Positions 1-12,130 of a stretch of 64,000 bases of DNA are shown piece by piece; position 1 is the first letter of the stretch, and each line of letters begins with the position of its first letter. Source of the stretch: Naganishia liquefaciens. Its lineage: Eukaryota > Basidiomycota > Tremellomycetes > Filobasidiales > Filobasidiaceae. The position numbers and the translations under genes are program-made. The notes beneath the pieces were generated by a model. It did no database searches, had not been told where the DNA came from, and saw only the letters and a list, made by a program, of their open reading frames with translations. The DNA lies in the NCBI GenBank assembly GCA_013423385.1, contig BLZA01000049.1, forward strand, positions 682,001 through 746,000, in the 5' to 3' direction.

Positions 1-2164
1 GGTATCCAACACGCTGATCGCCGTCCTACAACGGTAATGACATGCATCGTTGTACGCCGCCGCACACCGCTGCACGATCCGGAGGAGCCAGAGATCGGCG
101 GCGCGTTGCTGTTGTAGCTGGAACGCCACGGACCGCGACGGCGGGGGGTCGTCCTCGCTCGATGTTGGGAGCGGTTCGTCAGATGCGCGATCCCGTTCTT
201 GGCGGGAACGGCTGCGCGGGGCTTTATGAAACAGTTCCGGGGTCTGCGAGAGGGCAAGGCGGGGTGGGAGGGGCGAGGAGGGTTAGCTGGCCGAGCAGGG
301 CGGGCAAAGGCGACGGGAGCATCATACCAGCGCCGACTCTTTGCCACCGTGCGAACCCATGATACGGGAACTCCTGCGTACGGGCTTGTCCGCCTCCAGA
401 TTCTCAAACTAGGCACGATCATCAGTGTCCCCGTCGCGCAAGCAAACAACCAACGCCCCCGACAATGAACCCACCCTCTGCGCAAGGCCATTGCCGCTGG
501 CATTCCTGCCCGTCGCATTCCGCGCCAACGTGGCCCCCCTCGACTTGCCTCCGACGGCGTTTCGTGCTCGTTTCAACGCCGGCGGCTGACCGACGCCCGA
601 CGACGCCTCGTTTGGCTGTCGCGCACCGGGGAACAGTCGACTGGCGATCGAGGGTAGCTCGAGCGGGCGGGTGGGGGCGGTCGATCCGGGAGTGGTGAAT
701 GGTGCCGTGGAAGGGAAGAGGCTTGTCGCCGGGGCGGCGGTGTTTGACGGGGAAAAGGTCAAGTCTGGGAATGACATGTCGTCGATCGAGGGTGATAGTC
801 TAAATAAGCGAGGGCCCGTGGGCGCGAGTCAGGTACTGTGAAAGAGCGTCCGGACGGGAGGCACAAACTCGCCTTCCGTATCCACGGGCATTGAGGTCCA
901 CGACCGGAGCCTGCCTCCGTCCGGGTGCGGGCTTTTTCCCTCCCTGCGTCTTGGGCGGCGGCGGCGGCGGTGGTGGTGGTGGTGGGAGCGGTTGATTCCC
1001 CAAGACCGTCCCACTCGTCGTTACAGGCGTCGCAAACGCGCCCACCTGCGGCGCCGACGGAGGGTGTTTCGAGAGCAACGAAGCCTTGGTAGCGGGGCTC
1101 GTTGATGGAAGCGGGCTCATTCGACGCGGAGAGGCCGTCGTGGTTTCGGATGAAGCGGTGGTCGCGTACGACGAAGGCGGGCGGTGGGCGGGCAGGGTCT
1201 CGGGTAGGGTCGGAAGGAGGTCTGTCGGGAAGGGGAGCATGGGCAGGTCGGCGTTTTCGTCGCTGAATGGAGCAAATGTCTGTGCGTGGCCGCCTTGGTG
1301 GGGTGTCTTGTGAGCGGCATCGCGTGTATGATGTGAATGGGAGAGCTCACCGAAATCGCATATTCCGCGCCATGCTTCCCAGAGCCATGGATCGTCCTTG
1401 AGGGCGAGTTCGTAAAAATGTATGGCATCCGGCAGAGTGTGTGTTTCGGGGGGATCCACGTGCAGGCGTTCCATGCGCTGGTAATTTGACTGCGCCGAGA
1501 GCTGGGCGAGACGGAGGGCAGACGAGGTGGGGCATGCGGTGGGCTTGGCGAGGGTGATGCAGAGGTCTGGCCAAGGGTTTCAGCGATGGAGACAAGGCAG
1601 AGGGAGGCAGACGTGCTCACGGGGATTGCGGCTGCTGCGGGCGACGATGCGATGCACGTCGTGCAGGATCCTACGGCCTTCTTCGAATCGATCGAGGGAC
1701 TGACACGCTTCGGCCATGATCATGGCGCATTCCAGGCACACATCGGTCCCCTCGAGTTGCGTCCGTGCGTCATCAAAGGGAAGCGTCAGGGTTGACAACT
1801 CGACAAACTCGTCCGTCTCCGTCGTCGTGGCGCGTTCTTTTCCCTTGTGCGTCGTCGCAGGACGATGGTAAACTCTGTCCCGGACGAGATGTATCGCGGC
1901 GTAGTGTTCCCCCGCAGCGATGTGTATCCATGCTTTCAGGTGTACGGCCAAGTGCGGATCAACATGTACTTTGCGTGTGCGGACATTGCCGTCGTGGTCG
2001 TGCGCGTCGAGGTACCGTACGTCGAGGGCGACGCCGGTGAGCAGCTCGTGGGCAAAGAGGTCGTGCAGGAGGGACGCGTAGAATTGGGCTGTTTCGAGGG
2101 GCGAGTTGTGTATGAGGGATACGAGGCGGCGGAGGACGTGGTAGGGCGAGTCGGGCGAGGACAT
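1..2164 (-). CDS. CDC27: Anaphase-promoting complex subunit 3 (Cdc27), N-terminal part, cut by window edge
   Basis: TPR scaffold subunit of the APC/C ubiquitin ligase, acting in the nucleus to bind Cdc20/Cdh1 tails. The start ATG is at 2164. The N-terminal helices (about residues 1-180) are followed, after an intron, by a typical APC3 stretch with HFYELALKDDPWLWEAW and GICDFG near 1340-1440. A long Ser/Pro-rich disordered linker, including a run of about ten prolines near 960-990, then leads to the first C-terminal TPR helix at 1-110, where DLWLLRIVQRCAAAYNDA and YRCRTAI are legible. An intron at 244-327 (GTATGA...CAG) fits this reading. The C-terminal TPR array lies outside the window, so the gene is partial by position, not broken. 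It is divergent from UBP6 with 257 bases between the start codons. The family call is firm; the exon joins in the linker are inferred. Confidence 0.85.
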
Positions 2165-2421
2165 GGCCGTGGGGCGTATACATGGGGGAGAGCAAGGGAG
2201 GGAGGGGAGGGGGGAGGGGAGGATGATATGGAAGTGCGCCCTAAGTGAGTTTGTTTACTTTTTCGCGCGGGAATACACGTACTTTTGTCCCCGCAGACTG
2301 GCTTCGTCATCGCAGGCGAGGGCCTGGTAATACTTGTCGATTCCACCCCATCCTATCCCATGGGGATCACTCGCCTCGCCTCGCCTCGCCTCGCCTCGCC
2401 TTTCCATCACAACTCACCGCC
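2165..2421. promoter_or_regulatory. Shared promoter between CDC27 and UBP6
   Basis: Only 257 bases separate the two opposed start codons, so both promoters and 5' leaders must lie here. It contains a G/A-rich tract at about 2195-2225 and the TCGCC repeat just upstream of the UBP6 ATG. No TATA box is evident. That the promoter is bidirectional is inferred from geometry only. Confidence 0.5.
2371..2400. repeat. Six perfect copies of TCGCC
   Basis: A pentanucleotide microsatellite of exactly 30 bases sits 21 bases before the UBP6 start codon, so it is probably transcribed as part of the 5' leader, where it would form a C-rich, unstructured segment. Confidence 0.9.
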
Positions 2422-4598
2422 ATGCCCCAGGTAGACATCAAGCACGCAGGCAAGGCCTACAAGGTCGACCTCGACCCGTCCCGGCCCGTCAGGGACCTCA
2501 AGGACCAGATCTACCAACAAACAGGCGTCCCCGCCGATCGCATGAAGATCATGATTGCCGCAAAACTCGTCAAGGACACGGACGACCTCGCCAAGATCAC
2601 GCTCAAGCCGGGACAGCCCATCACTGTCATTGGCACGGCGGGCCCGCTGCCCAAGGGTCCGTCAAAGCCCATGGTCTTTCTCGAAGACTTGCCCGAAGCG
2701 CAACTCGCCGCGACGAGGCCTCCGCTGGGCTTGCAAAATCTCGGCAACACGTGCTACATGAATGCCTCGCTTCAAGCCATCCGGACCATCCCGGAACTCG
2801 ACCCGGCGCTTAAGGAGTATAAAGCGCAACCGGGGGCATCGGCGGCGGATCCCGATGCAGCATTCACGCAGAGCTTGAAGACCTTGTTTGGAACGATGCG
2901 CGAGAAGAAGACGGCAGAGGAGGCGGTGGTGCCGTTGGTGCCGTTGACGACCTTGCGCAGGGTCGCACCGCAGTTCCAGGAACAGGATTCCCATGGGGGC
3001 TATTCGCAGCAGGGTGAGTCGCGCGTGATGGTCTCTCTCTCTCCGTGTCTGTGGCGGGGCGTCTCGTGCTGATGACTCGCACGCGTGTAGACGCCGATGA
3101 AATGTGGACGCAGACTATTTCGAGCTTGCATCACTCCCTTCGGCCTTCCGGCTCTGCCAAGTCATTCGTTGATCAATACCTCAGCGCCGACTTGCAACAG
3201 ACGTGAGCCCATTCGTCCCATCCCTGTCGTTCGTGCCGGCTAACACTTCCCGCTAGCCTCACGTGCGACGAAGCCCCCGAGGAGGAACCGAGCGTCAAGG
3301 TGGATCGCGTCTTGAAGCTCGATTGTAACATCAGCATCGAAACCAATCAGCTCATGAGCGGGATCAAGGATGTGCGTCTCCCCCCCCCCGCCGACCTTTT
3401 TCCCTGGTTGTATCGTGCGCTAATTGCCCGCCTGCGCAGAGCTTTGATCAAAAAATTGAAAAGAACAGTCCATCCCTCGGTCGTACAGCGGTGTATACGC
3501 AGTAGGTGCCGGCTCTGGTGTATGCGCGTCGGAAAGGAGGCTGATGCACGGAATTAGAAAGTCGCGGCTGTCTCGGCTTCCGACGAATTTGACGATCCGT
3601 ATGTCCCTTGTTTGGCGTTTGAGCGTGGGCTGATGCGTTTGGGCAGACATGGTGCGGTTCTACTGGAGAGCGGATATTCAGTGCGTCATTTCATGGGGGT
3701 GCCCTCGTTCGCGGGACGCTGACGATGGTGTTTTCAATCGCGAATAGAAAGAAAGCCAAGATTATGCGACGCGTCGAATTCCCATTCGAGCTCGACGTAT
3801 TTGACCTCGTATGCAATTTCACGTCATTGCCCGGCGAAAACGTTGCCCGCTGACGGAATCACCCATCTGTTTCATACCAGTTGACAGACGACCTCAAGGC
3901 CAAAGTGACGCCCATCCGCGCCGCCGTATGGGACAACCTCAAGGCGCGGGAAGACCGCGTCAAGCTCCGTCGTCGAACCCACAAGAGTTCCCGACCCGTT
4001 GTGAAAGCCCCAGGCGGCGACGAAGCAGCAGCTTCCTCCGGTTCCGCGACGCCGATGGAGGTGGATGGGGTCGAGGATGAGGCCGAGGTGAGGAAGCGAG
4101 AGGGGGAGAAAGTGCGGGAGCTCGTAAGAGCCGCTGCGGGCGGGGAGCCGGAGCCGGGCACGAATTGGAGTGGGCTTTACGAGTTGAGCGGTGAGTTATC
4201 CAAGGGGTCCTGGGCGGAGGTGCGCGGGGAAAACTGACGGGGGAGGGGCAATTTGTGCAGCGATCGTCACACACAAGGGTCCTTCTGCTGATTCCGGTAT
4301 GTACACATGTGAGCGGGAGATGGCGGTTCCCGCGTCTCACGCTTGTTCGTGCTCCCACAGGCCACTACATTGCGTGGACGAGGCAGGAGGGAAGCGACAA
4401 TGTCGTCCCGGGCGAGGAAGACTGGTACAAATTCGACGGTCCGTCTCTTCTCTTTTCTTTTCGGCGCGTTCCCCGCCCGCTGATACGCGGTGAGCAGATG
4501 ATAAAGTGTCGACAGTGAAAAAGGACAAGATCCAGGCGCTCGCTGGCGGTGGAGAGGATAGCGTTGCGTACATCCTGTTGTACCGGGCTGTAGTGTAG
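2422..4598 (+). CDS. UBP6: Proteasome-associated ubiquitin hydrolase Ubp6/USP14
   Basis: Cysteine deubiquitinase that docks on the proteasome lid/base and trims ubiquitin chains from bound substrates. The start at 2422 (after CACCGCC) opens directly into a ubiquitin-like domain (residues 1-75). The catalytic Cys box follows as GLQNLGNTCYMN. QQDADEMWTQ spans the first intron (3014 onward) and matches the USP14 QQDA motif. Next come NSPSLGR, the SRLPTNLTIR and VRFYWRADIQ strands, and the His box GHYIAW with WYKFDD after it. The C-terminus YILLYRAVV ends at a TAG at 4596-4598. There are about ten exons with introns of 45-75 bases; all key residues are present. CHO2 follows on the same strand with very little space, so the two genes are tandem. 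Confidence in identity is very high; a few splice sites around 3500-3660 are less sure. Confidence 0.93.
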
Positions 4599-4743
4599 AT
4601 GGATGCATAGATAGATGGATGATATACGAGATGGAGTGCGACGGAGCGGGTCGGGTGGCTAAATGAATAATGCTAGACGCGCGACGCGATCGGGGCCCGC
4701 CAATGAAACGAGACCCGCCCTGGTAACGTCGGCCCACATAGAC

Positions 4744-7700
4744 ATGGACAGCCGCCTGTCGAGCACCATGTTATCTCGCGGTGAGCATCCCACAGCGATG
4801 CACGAGCTCAGACAGCGCAAGCCGGCGACCGTCGACCCGACGTCGCATGGACACGAAAACGGCGACGCTGTTGCGGAACCACCGCAGGAGCACGGCGACA
4901 AGAAGCAAGTCTACGGAAAGACACCGGATGGCACGGGTGCGGTCGTCCCTTTCCCCTGAGGGGACCTACACGCTGACGTTCCCCTCACCACCCGTCGTCG
5001 GCAGTCTTCCAAGTCCCCCCGACACACTCGTTTATTCATACGCTTTCGCACACCATCTTTACCTCGCATTTGACCATCCTCACGCTCCTCAGCTTTGCAT
5101 TCCAAATCTGGGCATTCATCTACTTGCCATCGTGGGCACGGACCGTTTTCTTTTGGACGTATTTCGCCTTTTGGCGTGCAGCATATGATGCCGGCTTGGG
5201 CTGGGTGTTGAGGAAACAGAGCGAACGACGGTGGATCGTGCGACAGTTGAGGAAGCGCGGGTGGCTTGAGCGTGCCGAGGGGGAGGACGGAGAGATCAAG
5301 AATGCGTGGGCGGCGTGGTGGAAGCGAGAGCTCGAAGCAAAGATGGGACACGAAGGGTATCGATGGGATGCCGTTCCTGAAGAGTTTAATGCGTGGTTGA
5401 TGTTTCGGCAGGTCGTCGATGTGATTTTGCTCAAGTGCGTTGCCCCGGGCCGTTACACGCGCGACTAGCCCAAACTGATCGTGGCACAACGGGGTAAACC
5501 CGTAGCGACTTTTTGTCCTACTCGCTCTTTGCGTGCACTCAACTCCGTTTTCCGGCCGACGAATCCGTCCTCAGCATTGTCGCTCGTTGGATCTTTGGCT
5601 GGGCGTTGATCGTTGCCAATGTCTTCATCAAGGTCGACGCCCACAAGGCGATTGGGAATTACAGTTGGTATTGGGGAGATACGTTTTGGCAGTTGATCTT
5701 GCAGGAAGAGTTGGTCTTTGATGGGGTGTACGAGGTCAGTTGTGTGCAGTGGGTTCGGGTTCGTGGGGCTAACAATCTCTCTCTGCAGGTCGCGCCTCAT
5801 CCCATGTACTCCAGTAGGTCGTATCGCAAAGCTGCCCACTGCAAATGCTGATGACCTGTAGTCGGCTACATCGGATACTATGGCCTCTCGATTGGTAAGC
5901 CATCCTCGTGCCCCTCCACGCTTCACCCTTCTGATGCAAAACACCTTTCTCCAGTGACCGGCTCCTGGCCCGTATTCTTCACAAGCCTTATCGCCCACGC
6001 TTTCCAATTCTTCTTCCTCGTCTGGTTTGAAAACCCTCGTACGTCTTCTACCCTCTATTACCAAAGTCAGACTGACACGGCAAACAGACATTGAACGAAC
6101 GTACGGCGGCGGCAAGAAACCCATCGCCGGTAAAACCTCGGCCCGGGCCTGGCCTGCCGCCCGTGGAGTCGACGTCCCTGCGGCTGGGCAACCGTCCGAC
6201 CTCGCGGCCAAGCTTGGCCTCGATGATGATCCTACCCCGAGCGGGACCGAGGGCGAGACGGATTCCGAATGGGAGGAACACGACGAGGCCGCGACTCCGG
6301 AGGCGATGCCCGAGACGTTTGTAAACGAGGACGAGGGCGTGAAGGCGGCGCTCAAGGAAGGCTTTGAGCAGCCTGTGACGTCGAGTGCGGCGGCGACGAC
6401 CGAGGAAACCTCGCGGGGCGCTTCGTCTCTCGGCGGCAGCGAGGGGAGTCGGTTGTCGATCAAGGCTTTGACGATCAAGTATTTGCAGAAACCAATGGTC
6501 ATCTTTTCCAACATTGACACATTCCGGTACGTTCTGCAGGTTTTTGCCAGAGGCGACATGCTCACTCTTGGTGCGCTCTACAGGTCCAACGATTTCCTCT
6601 TTGTCCTCTTGATCGCCTACGCGGTCCTGCCCAACCTCTTCGGCAAATACATCACTCTTCGACCGACTCTACGATTGACGCTGTACTACCTTCACGCCCT
6701 CTTTTGGCGCTTCTTCCATTCCTTTGGCCTCGGTTTGCTCCTCCGCGCGCAATCCAAGTCCCGATGGCTCGTGAGGCATTTCCTCAAGCACTATCACTAT
6801 GCATCCGGGTATTCGGGTGTTGCCGCTCAGACGGGCAGGAGGACGCCAGGCGAGCGAAGAGTGTCGTTGGCTGTCAGGTACGGAATGGATACGACCGAGG
6901 ATGATGTGCAGGCCGCTACCAAGGACGCATTTGATAACTGGAAGGTTATCTACAACACGAGCTTGGTCATGACCTATGGTACGTTGAATGATTCCCTCAT
7001 GCTCCTCCATTCTAACGCCCGATTCCTAGTGTCATTTGGCTGTCTGGCATGGAAGATCTACAGTATCCCGAGCGATTGGACTGTCGGCGGTCAATTGTTG
7101 AGACACACTCTCGGTTTCGTGAGTCGTCACTGCCTGTGACCCGTCCATCGCTAACCGGTCGCGCCAGCTCTTGATCGCTCTCCACATTTGGTCCGCTGCT
7201 TCGAGCTACGAAGTTCTCGGCGATTTCGGCAAGTCGTTGTCCATTCTTGCTGGGGTTGATGCTAACGTCGGTCCGGTCGTAGGCTGGTTCTACTCTGACT
7301 TTTTCCTCGAGCAATACGCCCAAAAGCTGGCTTACACTGGCATTTATCGGTGCGTCTTTTTGCGCTGTGGGATACCCCTCCCGCTGATCCGCCTATTAGC
7401 TTCCTCAACAACCCTGAACGAAGCATGGGTGCCGCCTCGCTGCTCGGCCTTGCGCTGATCAGTGGCAGTAAAATGGTCGCCACGCTCGCATTCATCTCGC
7501 ACCTGTGTCATTGGTGGTTCCTGTCTTTTGTTGAAGGGTGCGTCCCGCATACTTGGCCTCGTGATTCTCGGCTGATTCGCGGCTCTAGCCCGCACATGAA
7601 AAAACTCTACGGCGATTCCTTACGCAAGGATGGAGGCGTTTCCAGGACGTTGAAGAATGCTGCCGAAAAGCACGCCAAGAGCCTTGAATCCAAGGCCGGC

Positions 7701-8867
7701 AGGCATGCACCTGAAATCAAACGGGCATTGAGCGGTGTCAAGGAGACCATGAGCAAGATGGAGGACAAGGTGACCGAAGCCGTGGAAGAATTCCTTGATC
7801 ATGGTACGCTCGCATCCTGATATCCAGACGACAACATGTTGACTGACCTCCTCAACAGCCCGACCCCGGATCAACGAAGTTGTGGAGGACACCAAGAATT
7901 TGCTTCAGAGGAGTCGGGAGCGCATGATTATCACGTGAGTGCCACATACAGAATACAAGAACCATGCTGACGGCTCGCCCATAGTCGAACTACCAGCGGC
8001 GCGGATACCTTTGATCGGTCGCAATACGGCCTCACCCTGCCCTCGACCTCGAACGGACCCGTACAGCGATACCATGTCGGCCAGCCCATCCGGGTCTCGT
8101 GGAACGCACCTCCAACTCATTCGAAGAAAGACTGGATCGGTATCTATCGCCTGGGATCGTGCAAGGACGACCTCGTCACCAAGATCGCGTCTGTCGGAAA
8201 ATGGGTCCCCATCTATGACGAAGAGTGGGATGGATCTACCCCCTTGGATGATGTTGTTCCTGCTCAGCGACGTGAGGCCGATGCGGGTACCGTTATCTTT
8301 GAAAAAGATAAATTGCCCTGGAAGGCGGGTCAATACGAGATCCGGTACCATCACGATGGCAAGCACAACGTTATGGCGCGAGTCGCTCCGGTGGAGATTT
8401 ACGGTGAGTCGCTTTGCGCTCTGAACAAGACTAGGCTAGAACAAGTCCGTGGCGCAGTATCTCGAGTCCCGGAATCGGCCGACTTGCCGACGACTCGTCA
8501 AGAAGTCGCCAAGATTGTCTCTTTTGCGGTCGATCTCGATCCAAAGCTCGTGCCTCGGTCAGCGCGCAAGCTCGTTCAAGAGCTCGAGAGCAATCCCGTC
8601 GCAAACGTTGAGGAAATCGAGCTAGATGAAGATGTAGATCAATCGTTCGATCAAGATCTCGAAGATGATGCAGAGCCAGACGAATCGGACGACTTTGCCA
8701 TCATGAGCGAGGATCAAGCCAAACGCATCGCTGCAATGCTCGAAACCGCTTTCGACATTGAATTAGCGACGGCCGTCATCTTGGCAAATACCAATGTCAG
8801 CGTGATCGCCAGGAGAATCATTGGCGCGCGCAGTTTAGCCACCACATCAAACTCGGCCAGCGGTTGA
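4744..8867 (+). CDS. CHO2: Phosphatidylethanolamine N-methyltransferase Cho2
   Basis: ER membrane enzyme that adds the first methyl group to phosphatidylethanolamine, using S-adenosylmethionine, on the way to phosphatidylcholine. The family's features are in order: [17 protein letters not shown] after the first intron (4937-5004), several hydrophobic segments, [10 protein letters not shown], the first methyltransferase repeat with [12 protein letters not shown] and [16 protein letters not shown], then [13 protein letters not shown] second hydrophobic block (about 6590-7540) follows, and the C-terminal soluble domain contains [23 protein letters not shown] and [10 protein letters not shown]. 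Exon 5789-5813 is only 25 bases. The stop is TGA at 8865-8867. An in-frame ATG at 4663 would add 27 residues; I prefer 4744 because UBP6 stops at 4598 and a leader must fit. The length is close to that of yeast Cho2. Confidence 0.92.
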
Positions 8868-9526
8868 CGGCTCGTATCTCAATTTGAAACAACCGAGGCG
8901 TGCTATCCATCATGGCTAGCTTGCGAAAGATAGACGTCTTCAACAGGTACTGTCGGCGTGGTTGTTTCCGAGAACTCCAGTCGTCATTGAATGAGTTCGT
9001 AAAAAAATGTCAAATCTCGAAAGAGTCTGGTTTCCTCTATGTAGGCTAGAATCAAATTATGACAACCAATTTCGTGTCTTGTGTGATTTGCTTGAATAGG
9101 CACTCTGCTCGAGTCAAGTCGCCATGTGGTTTCGGCTCCGTCTGCGAAGCTTCGTTCACACATTCAATGCGGTAGGAGCGATAAATGCTCACTCCGCCTG
9201 ACAGATGGAGAAGAACCTTGTCATTGGCAGGATGGCGAAGTCGATTCAATACGTCTAGGCTCTTATGCACGTGTTCAGGGAAGGTCGGGCGACGGACGAC
9301 GCGAATACCATGATATCGCCATCCAGATGCAAGCGATCCACGGGTTTGAATTTCTCGAGACGTCCTATGTCAATTTGCACAGTGTTCGTATGCGTCTCAG
9401 TCGATTGGGAATTAGCCGAGTGATTTGAACTGCATCACGTAAACAATGATAGAGAAGCGCGACTCTGTCGTAATATCAGAACAAGCTTCGAAGGCGTCGT
9501 TGTACAGATCTGTGCTAGTGGCGCAA
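8868..9526. other. Intergenic stretch without a supported gene
   Basis: I read both strands of this 3' flank of CHO2. The longest open frame (9126-9428, plus) has no recognisable domain or start context, and its composition is like the surrounding non-coding DNA. No RNA gene was seen. Confidence 0.5.
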
Positions 9527-9760
9527 TTACGTCCTGTTGTTCCCGTTTATACAGGCCACGGGGGTTAGAAAGTGTGTTGATAGCTCATCAACAGCCCCCT
9601 CGTAGCCATGTATATATAGAGTAAGTAGACACACTATGGGATGATCATCGTGATGATCTGCAACATACGGAGACTTTTCGTGCATGCCGGCGCTTTGAAT
9701 AGTTGATGAGAGGACAGCGAAAGTGATTGCGAGCATGAATGTATGGGATATCACCAGCAT
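9527..9760 (-). CDS. Possible small secreted protein (unrecognised)
   Basis: A 77-residue open frame begins with ATG at 9758-9760. Its first 25 residues look like a signal peptide: a hydrophobic core (MLAITFAVLSST) ends at a plausible cleavage site near IQSAG. The mature part is short, has a His/Asp cluster (DHHDDH) and three cysteines, and matches no family I know. It stands alone in a gene-poor stretch next to a SINE-like repeat. The signal-like start is the only support; it could be a chance frame, and a GT-rich segment inside could instead be an intron. Confidence 0.25.
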   Translation of the reverse strand: MLVISHTFMLAITFAVLSSTIQSAGMHEKSPYVADHHDDHPIVCLLTLYIHGYEGAVDELSTHFLTPVACINGNNRT

Positions 9761-9796
9761 GGCGGTCGCAACCAGTTATGGATACAGCTTTTGCAC

Positions 9797-10438
9797 AGCC
9801 GCGCTTTCACCTTCACGTTGGCGCAGTCGTTCTGGGGAGCGGACGGAACACCGGCGCAGTCACTAAGTGCAAACTCAGGGCTTGCGTTCGATTCCTCTCT
9901 GCGCCTTTCGTATATGCTTTCGCGATCTGGCGAGCCCCGGCGCATACTGAAAGTTGTACGGCGCCTCCAGTGTCGCGAACCGGTGGCCGGAGAGATCCGG
10001 CCGCCCAATTCCGGCAATGGGAGGTTGCGCACGGTGGACGCAAGCACGCCTGGAGGCCTCTTCTTGCGTAATCGGCGCAGCGCTTCGAGGATTGCGGCGC
10101 GTTGAGCGTTTAACGCGATCCGGCGGCTTTGATCAAGCTGCAATCGGCTGGGGGAAGAGTACTTTGAGGGCTAACAATTCTCTCTCTGGCTTGGAACCTG
10201 GCTTTAACGGCAAGGTAGATCAACTTTCGAGTATAACGCGGGCAATTGGGGGCAATATGTGGGCAATATGTGGGCTCTAAAAATGCATGGAAACACTTGG
10301 CAATGTGGGTTTAGGATTGAAGCTGTTGAAGCGACAATCTGCCAGTGAGAACTCTTTTTGTCGATCTGATTCGTGCAAGTCTGGGATCCTCCTTTGTGCG
10401 AGACGTAAAAGGAGAAGTATGCCAGCCGGGTTGACTTG
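9797..10438 (+). repeat. tRNA-derived SINE-like element, family A, copy 1
   Basis: This is about 640 bases with a tRNA-like head. The A-box resembles TGGCGCAGT at about 9819-9827, and the B-box is GTTCGATTCC at about 9889-9898. The flanking GGCGCAG and CTGCGCC segments could form an acceptor stem. The body is non-coding and matches, at roughly 60-75 percent by eye, the inverted copy at 14491-15147. The best matching segment is the distal part (10255-10365), with a T5 run near 10350. Open frames over it differ between the copies and are not genes. The target-site duplication is not obvious. Confidence 0.65.
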
Positions 10439-11545
10439 ATCACTAGTGGGCTATCTAAGGCAATCGCTGATCCCGCGAATTCCTGCTATGAATCAAACGT
10501 TCTTTAATCGCTCAGGAGACCAATGGAGACCAATCGGGCGCTGAGATCGCAAGAATCCGTAGCTGATGTCAAACTGCAGTCGAACAACAAGACCAGCTCG
10601 GGAGATGCACCATGGCTGAAACGACTGATATAGCCTTTCTACCAGCTTATCAGCTTGCCGTATTGTCCTGTACCTATGTGCCATCCGCCATATCAAGTTG
10701 TGCTGCCAGCGCACATTTGTGATTCCGCCTGACATGGTGTTTGCAGAAGGTCCATACTTCGAGCATCTGGGAGCATCTCATTCTCGACTGAGCGCCTCGA
10801 ATTCTGGGAACAATGTAGATGCTGCAGGTTACTCAACATAAAAGTTCATGATTCACTCCTTCCACCGCAGAATTCAGCGATGTGCTGGTTGTCAACATAC
10901 TCCAAGCATGATGCCAATCTCGCTGCAGGAAAGCAGAGATTGGCACTTGCGTAGAAATCTGTGTTGGACTGTATGTGTAATAAGTGACCGTTTTGGTCCT
11001 TCCGCCCGTCCACGTACATCAGTAGATAGGGTGCACTGCATCGCGATGGATGTCAGCCTGACCATAGCGATTCTCACTGAAGGCTTACGCCCTGGATAGC
11101 GACACCGAGAATGATGTCATTGACCCCAGTTCGAGCTTGTATCACATTGTTCTTTCGAGTTTCCATCACCTCATTGCCGATGCTTTGTCTTGTTTGTTTG
11201 CTCGATGTTCTTCAGCCAGCCAGGATCGGTACCACGAACGCGAGCTCGCACATCAGAGAGGTCGTACTGCTGTGCTGCCGGATCAACTTTTGTGTGTTGG
11301 CGTATACCATTTCCTTTCCATTCGATACCCTCCTCAAATCCTCACGAAGCCTGGTCCTCTGTCCATCGCGTCCTCTTCCTTATGCCGAGCAAGAAATCCA
11401 GATACGAGACCGTCGATGGAAAACTTGAGCAAGTCTGATTTCGTGACGAGGTGGGCATCGATATTGTTGATGAGATGTGTAGGCGAGATAGGCCACTCCA
11501 TATCAGGATATCGGGTTCAAGATTGGGTATAGATGAAGAGTTGGT
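10439..11545. other. Intergenic stretch without a supported gene
   Basis: About 1.1 kb with no recognisable protein, tRNA or repeat. The open frames (for example 10493-10735 minus and 11111-11428 plus) are short, have no domain and do not join through convincing introns. Confidence 0.5.
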
Positions 11546-11702
11546 GCAGAATGCAAGATGAAGAGTGCAAGATCGAGAATGCAAGATGGAGGATGCAAGA
11601 ATGCAAGAATGCAAGAATGCAAGAATGCAAGAATGCAAGAATGCAAGAATGCAAGAATGCAAGAATGCAAGAATGCAAGAATGCAAGAATGCAAGAATGC
11701 AT
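11546..11702. repeat. Minisatellite with 8-base unit AATGCAAG
   Basis: From 11600 to 11700 the unit AATGCAAG is repeated about 12.6 times without error; the 50 bases before it hold decayed forms of the same word (GTGCAAGAT, ATGCAAGAT). Because 8 is not a multiple of 3, all three frames on each strand read through it, which makes artefactual open frames with LAFLHSCI or ARMQECKN repeats. Confidence 0.95.
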
Positions 11703-12130
11703 CAACGCAACATCCAACGAATACATCAAGAGCTCAAGTTCATAGCACAGGCCCAACAATGGGTTATCCCATGGGGCCCGCCCGCTTCTGATGTCAAGTC
11801 TACCATGATGGAAGGCTCACTAGAACCGAGCGCCGACAAAAGCTCTGATGGAAAGATGCGCCTGTTTCAGATCATACAGAAGACGCGAGCACATAGCCAG
11901 CCCTCAGCTCTCCATTACCTCTTGCTTGGAATGACAGCAGATATCCAGAGCGGTGCGTGACCAGGCTGATCTTGTCTTGGTTGTGTTCGCGAGCCAGATC
12001 GGGAAGAAAGTAGCCGCTGAGATGCGGACAGTACAGACAAGCTGTTGCAATATGCGTTCCAATAGATATTTGTCCTCTACAAACGCGACTCAATCCCATT
12101 GACGTAAAGTTGCTCTCCTCGTGATCCTAT
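11703..12130. other. 3' flank of the cyclophilin gene
   Basis: No gene is seen. It lies downstream of the minus-strand cyclophilin 40 stop and probably contains its 3' untranslated region. Confidence 0.5.

Noticed and set aside
5465-6565. 366-residue open frame on the minus strand
   Set aside because: It is fully antisense to well-conserved CHO2 exons, has no domain, and is an effect of codon bias in a GC-rich gene.
9739-10143. Overlapping frames of 110-130 residues on both strands
   Set aside because: They lie in the family A SINE-like repeat, and the other copy does not keep any of them open.
11342-11960. Frames rich in LAFLHSCI or ARMQECKN repeats
   Set aside because: Produced by the 8-base minisatellite, which is open in every frame.
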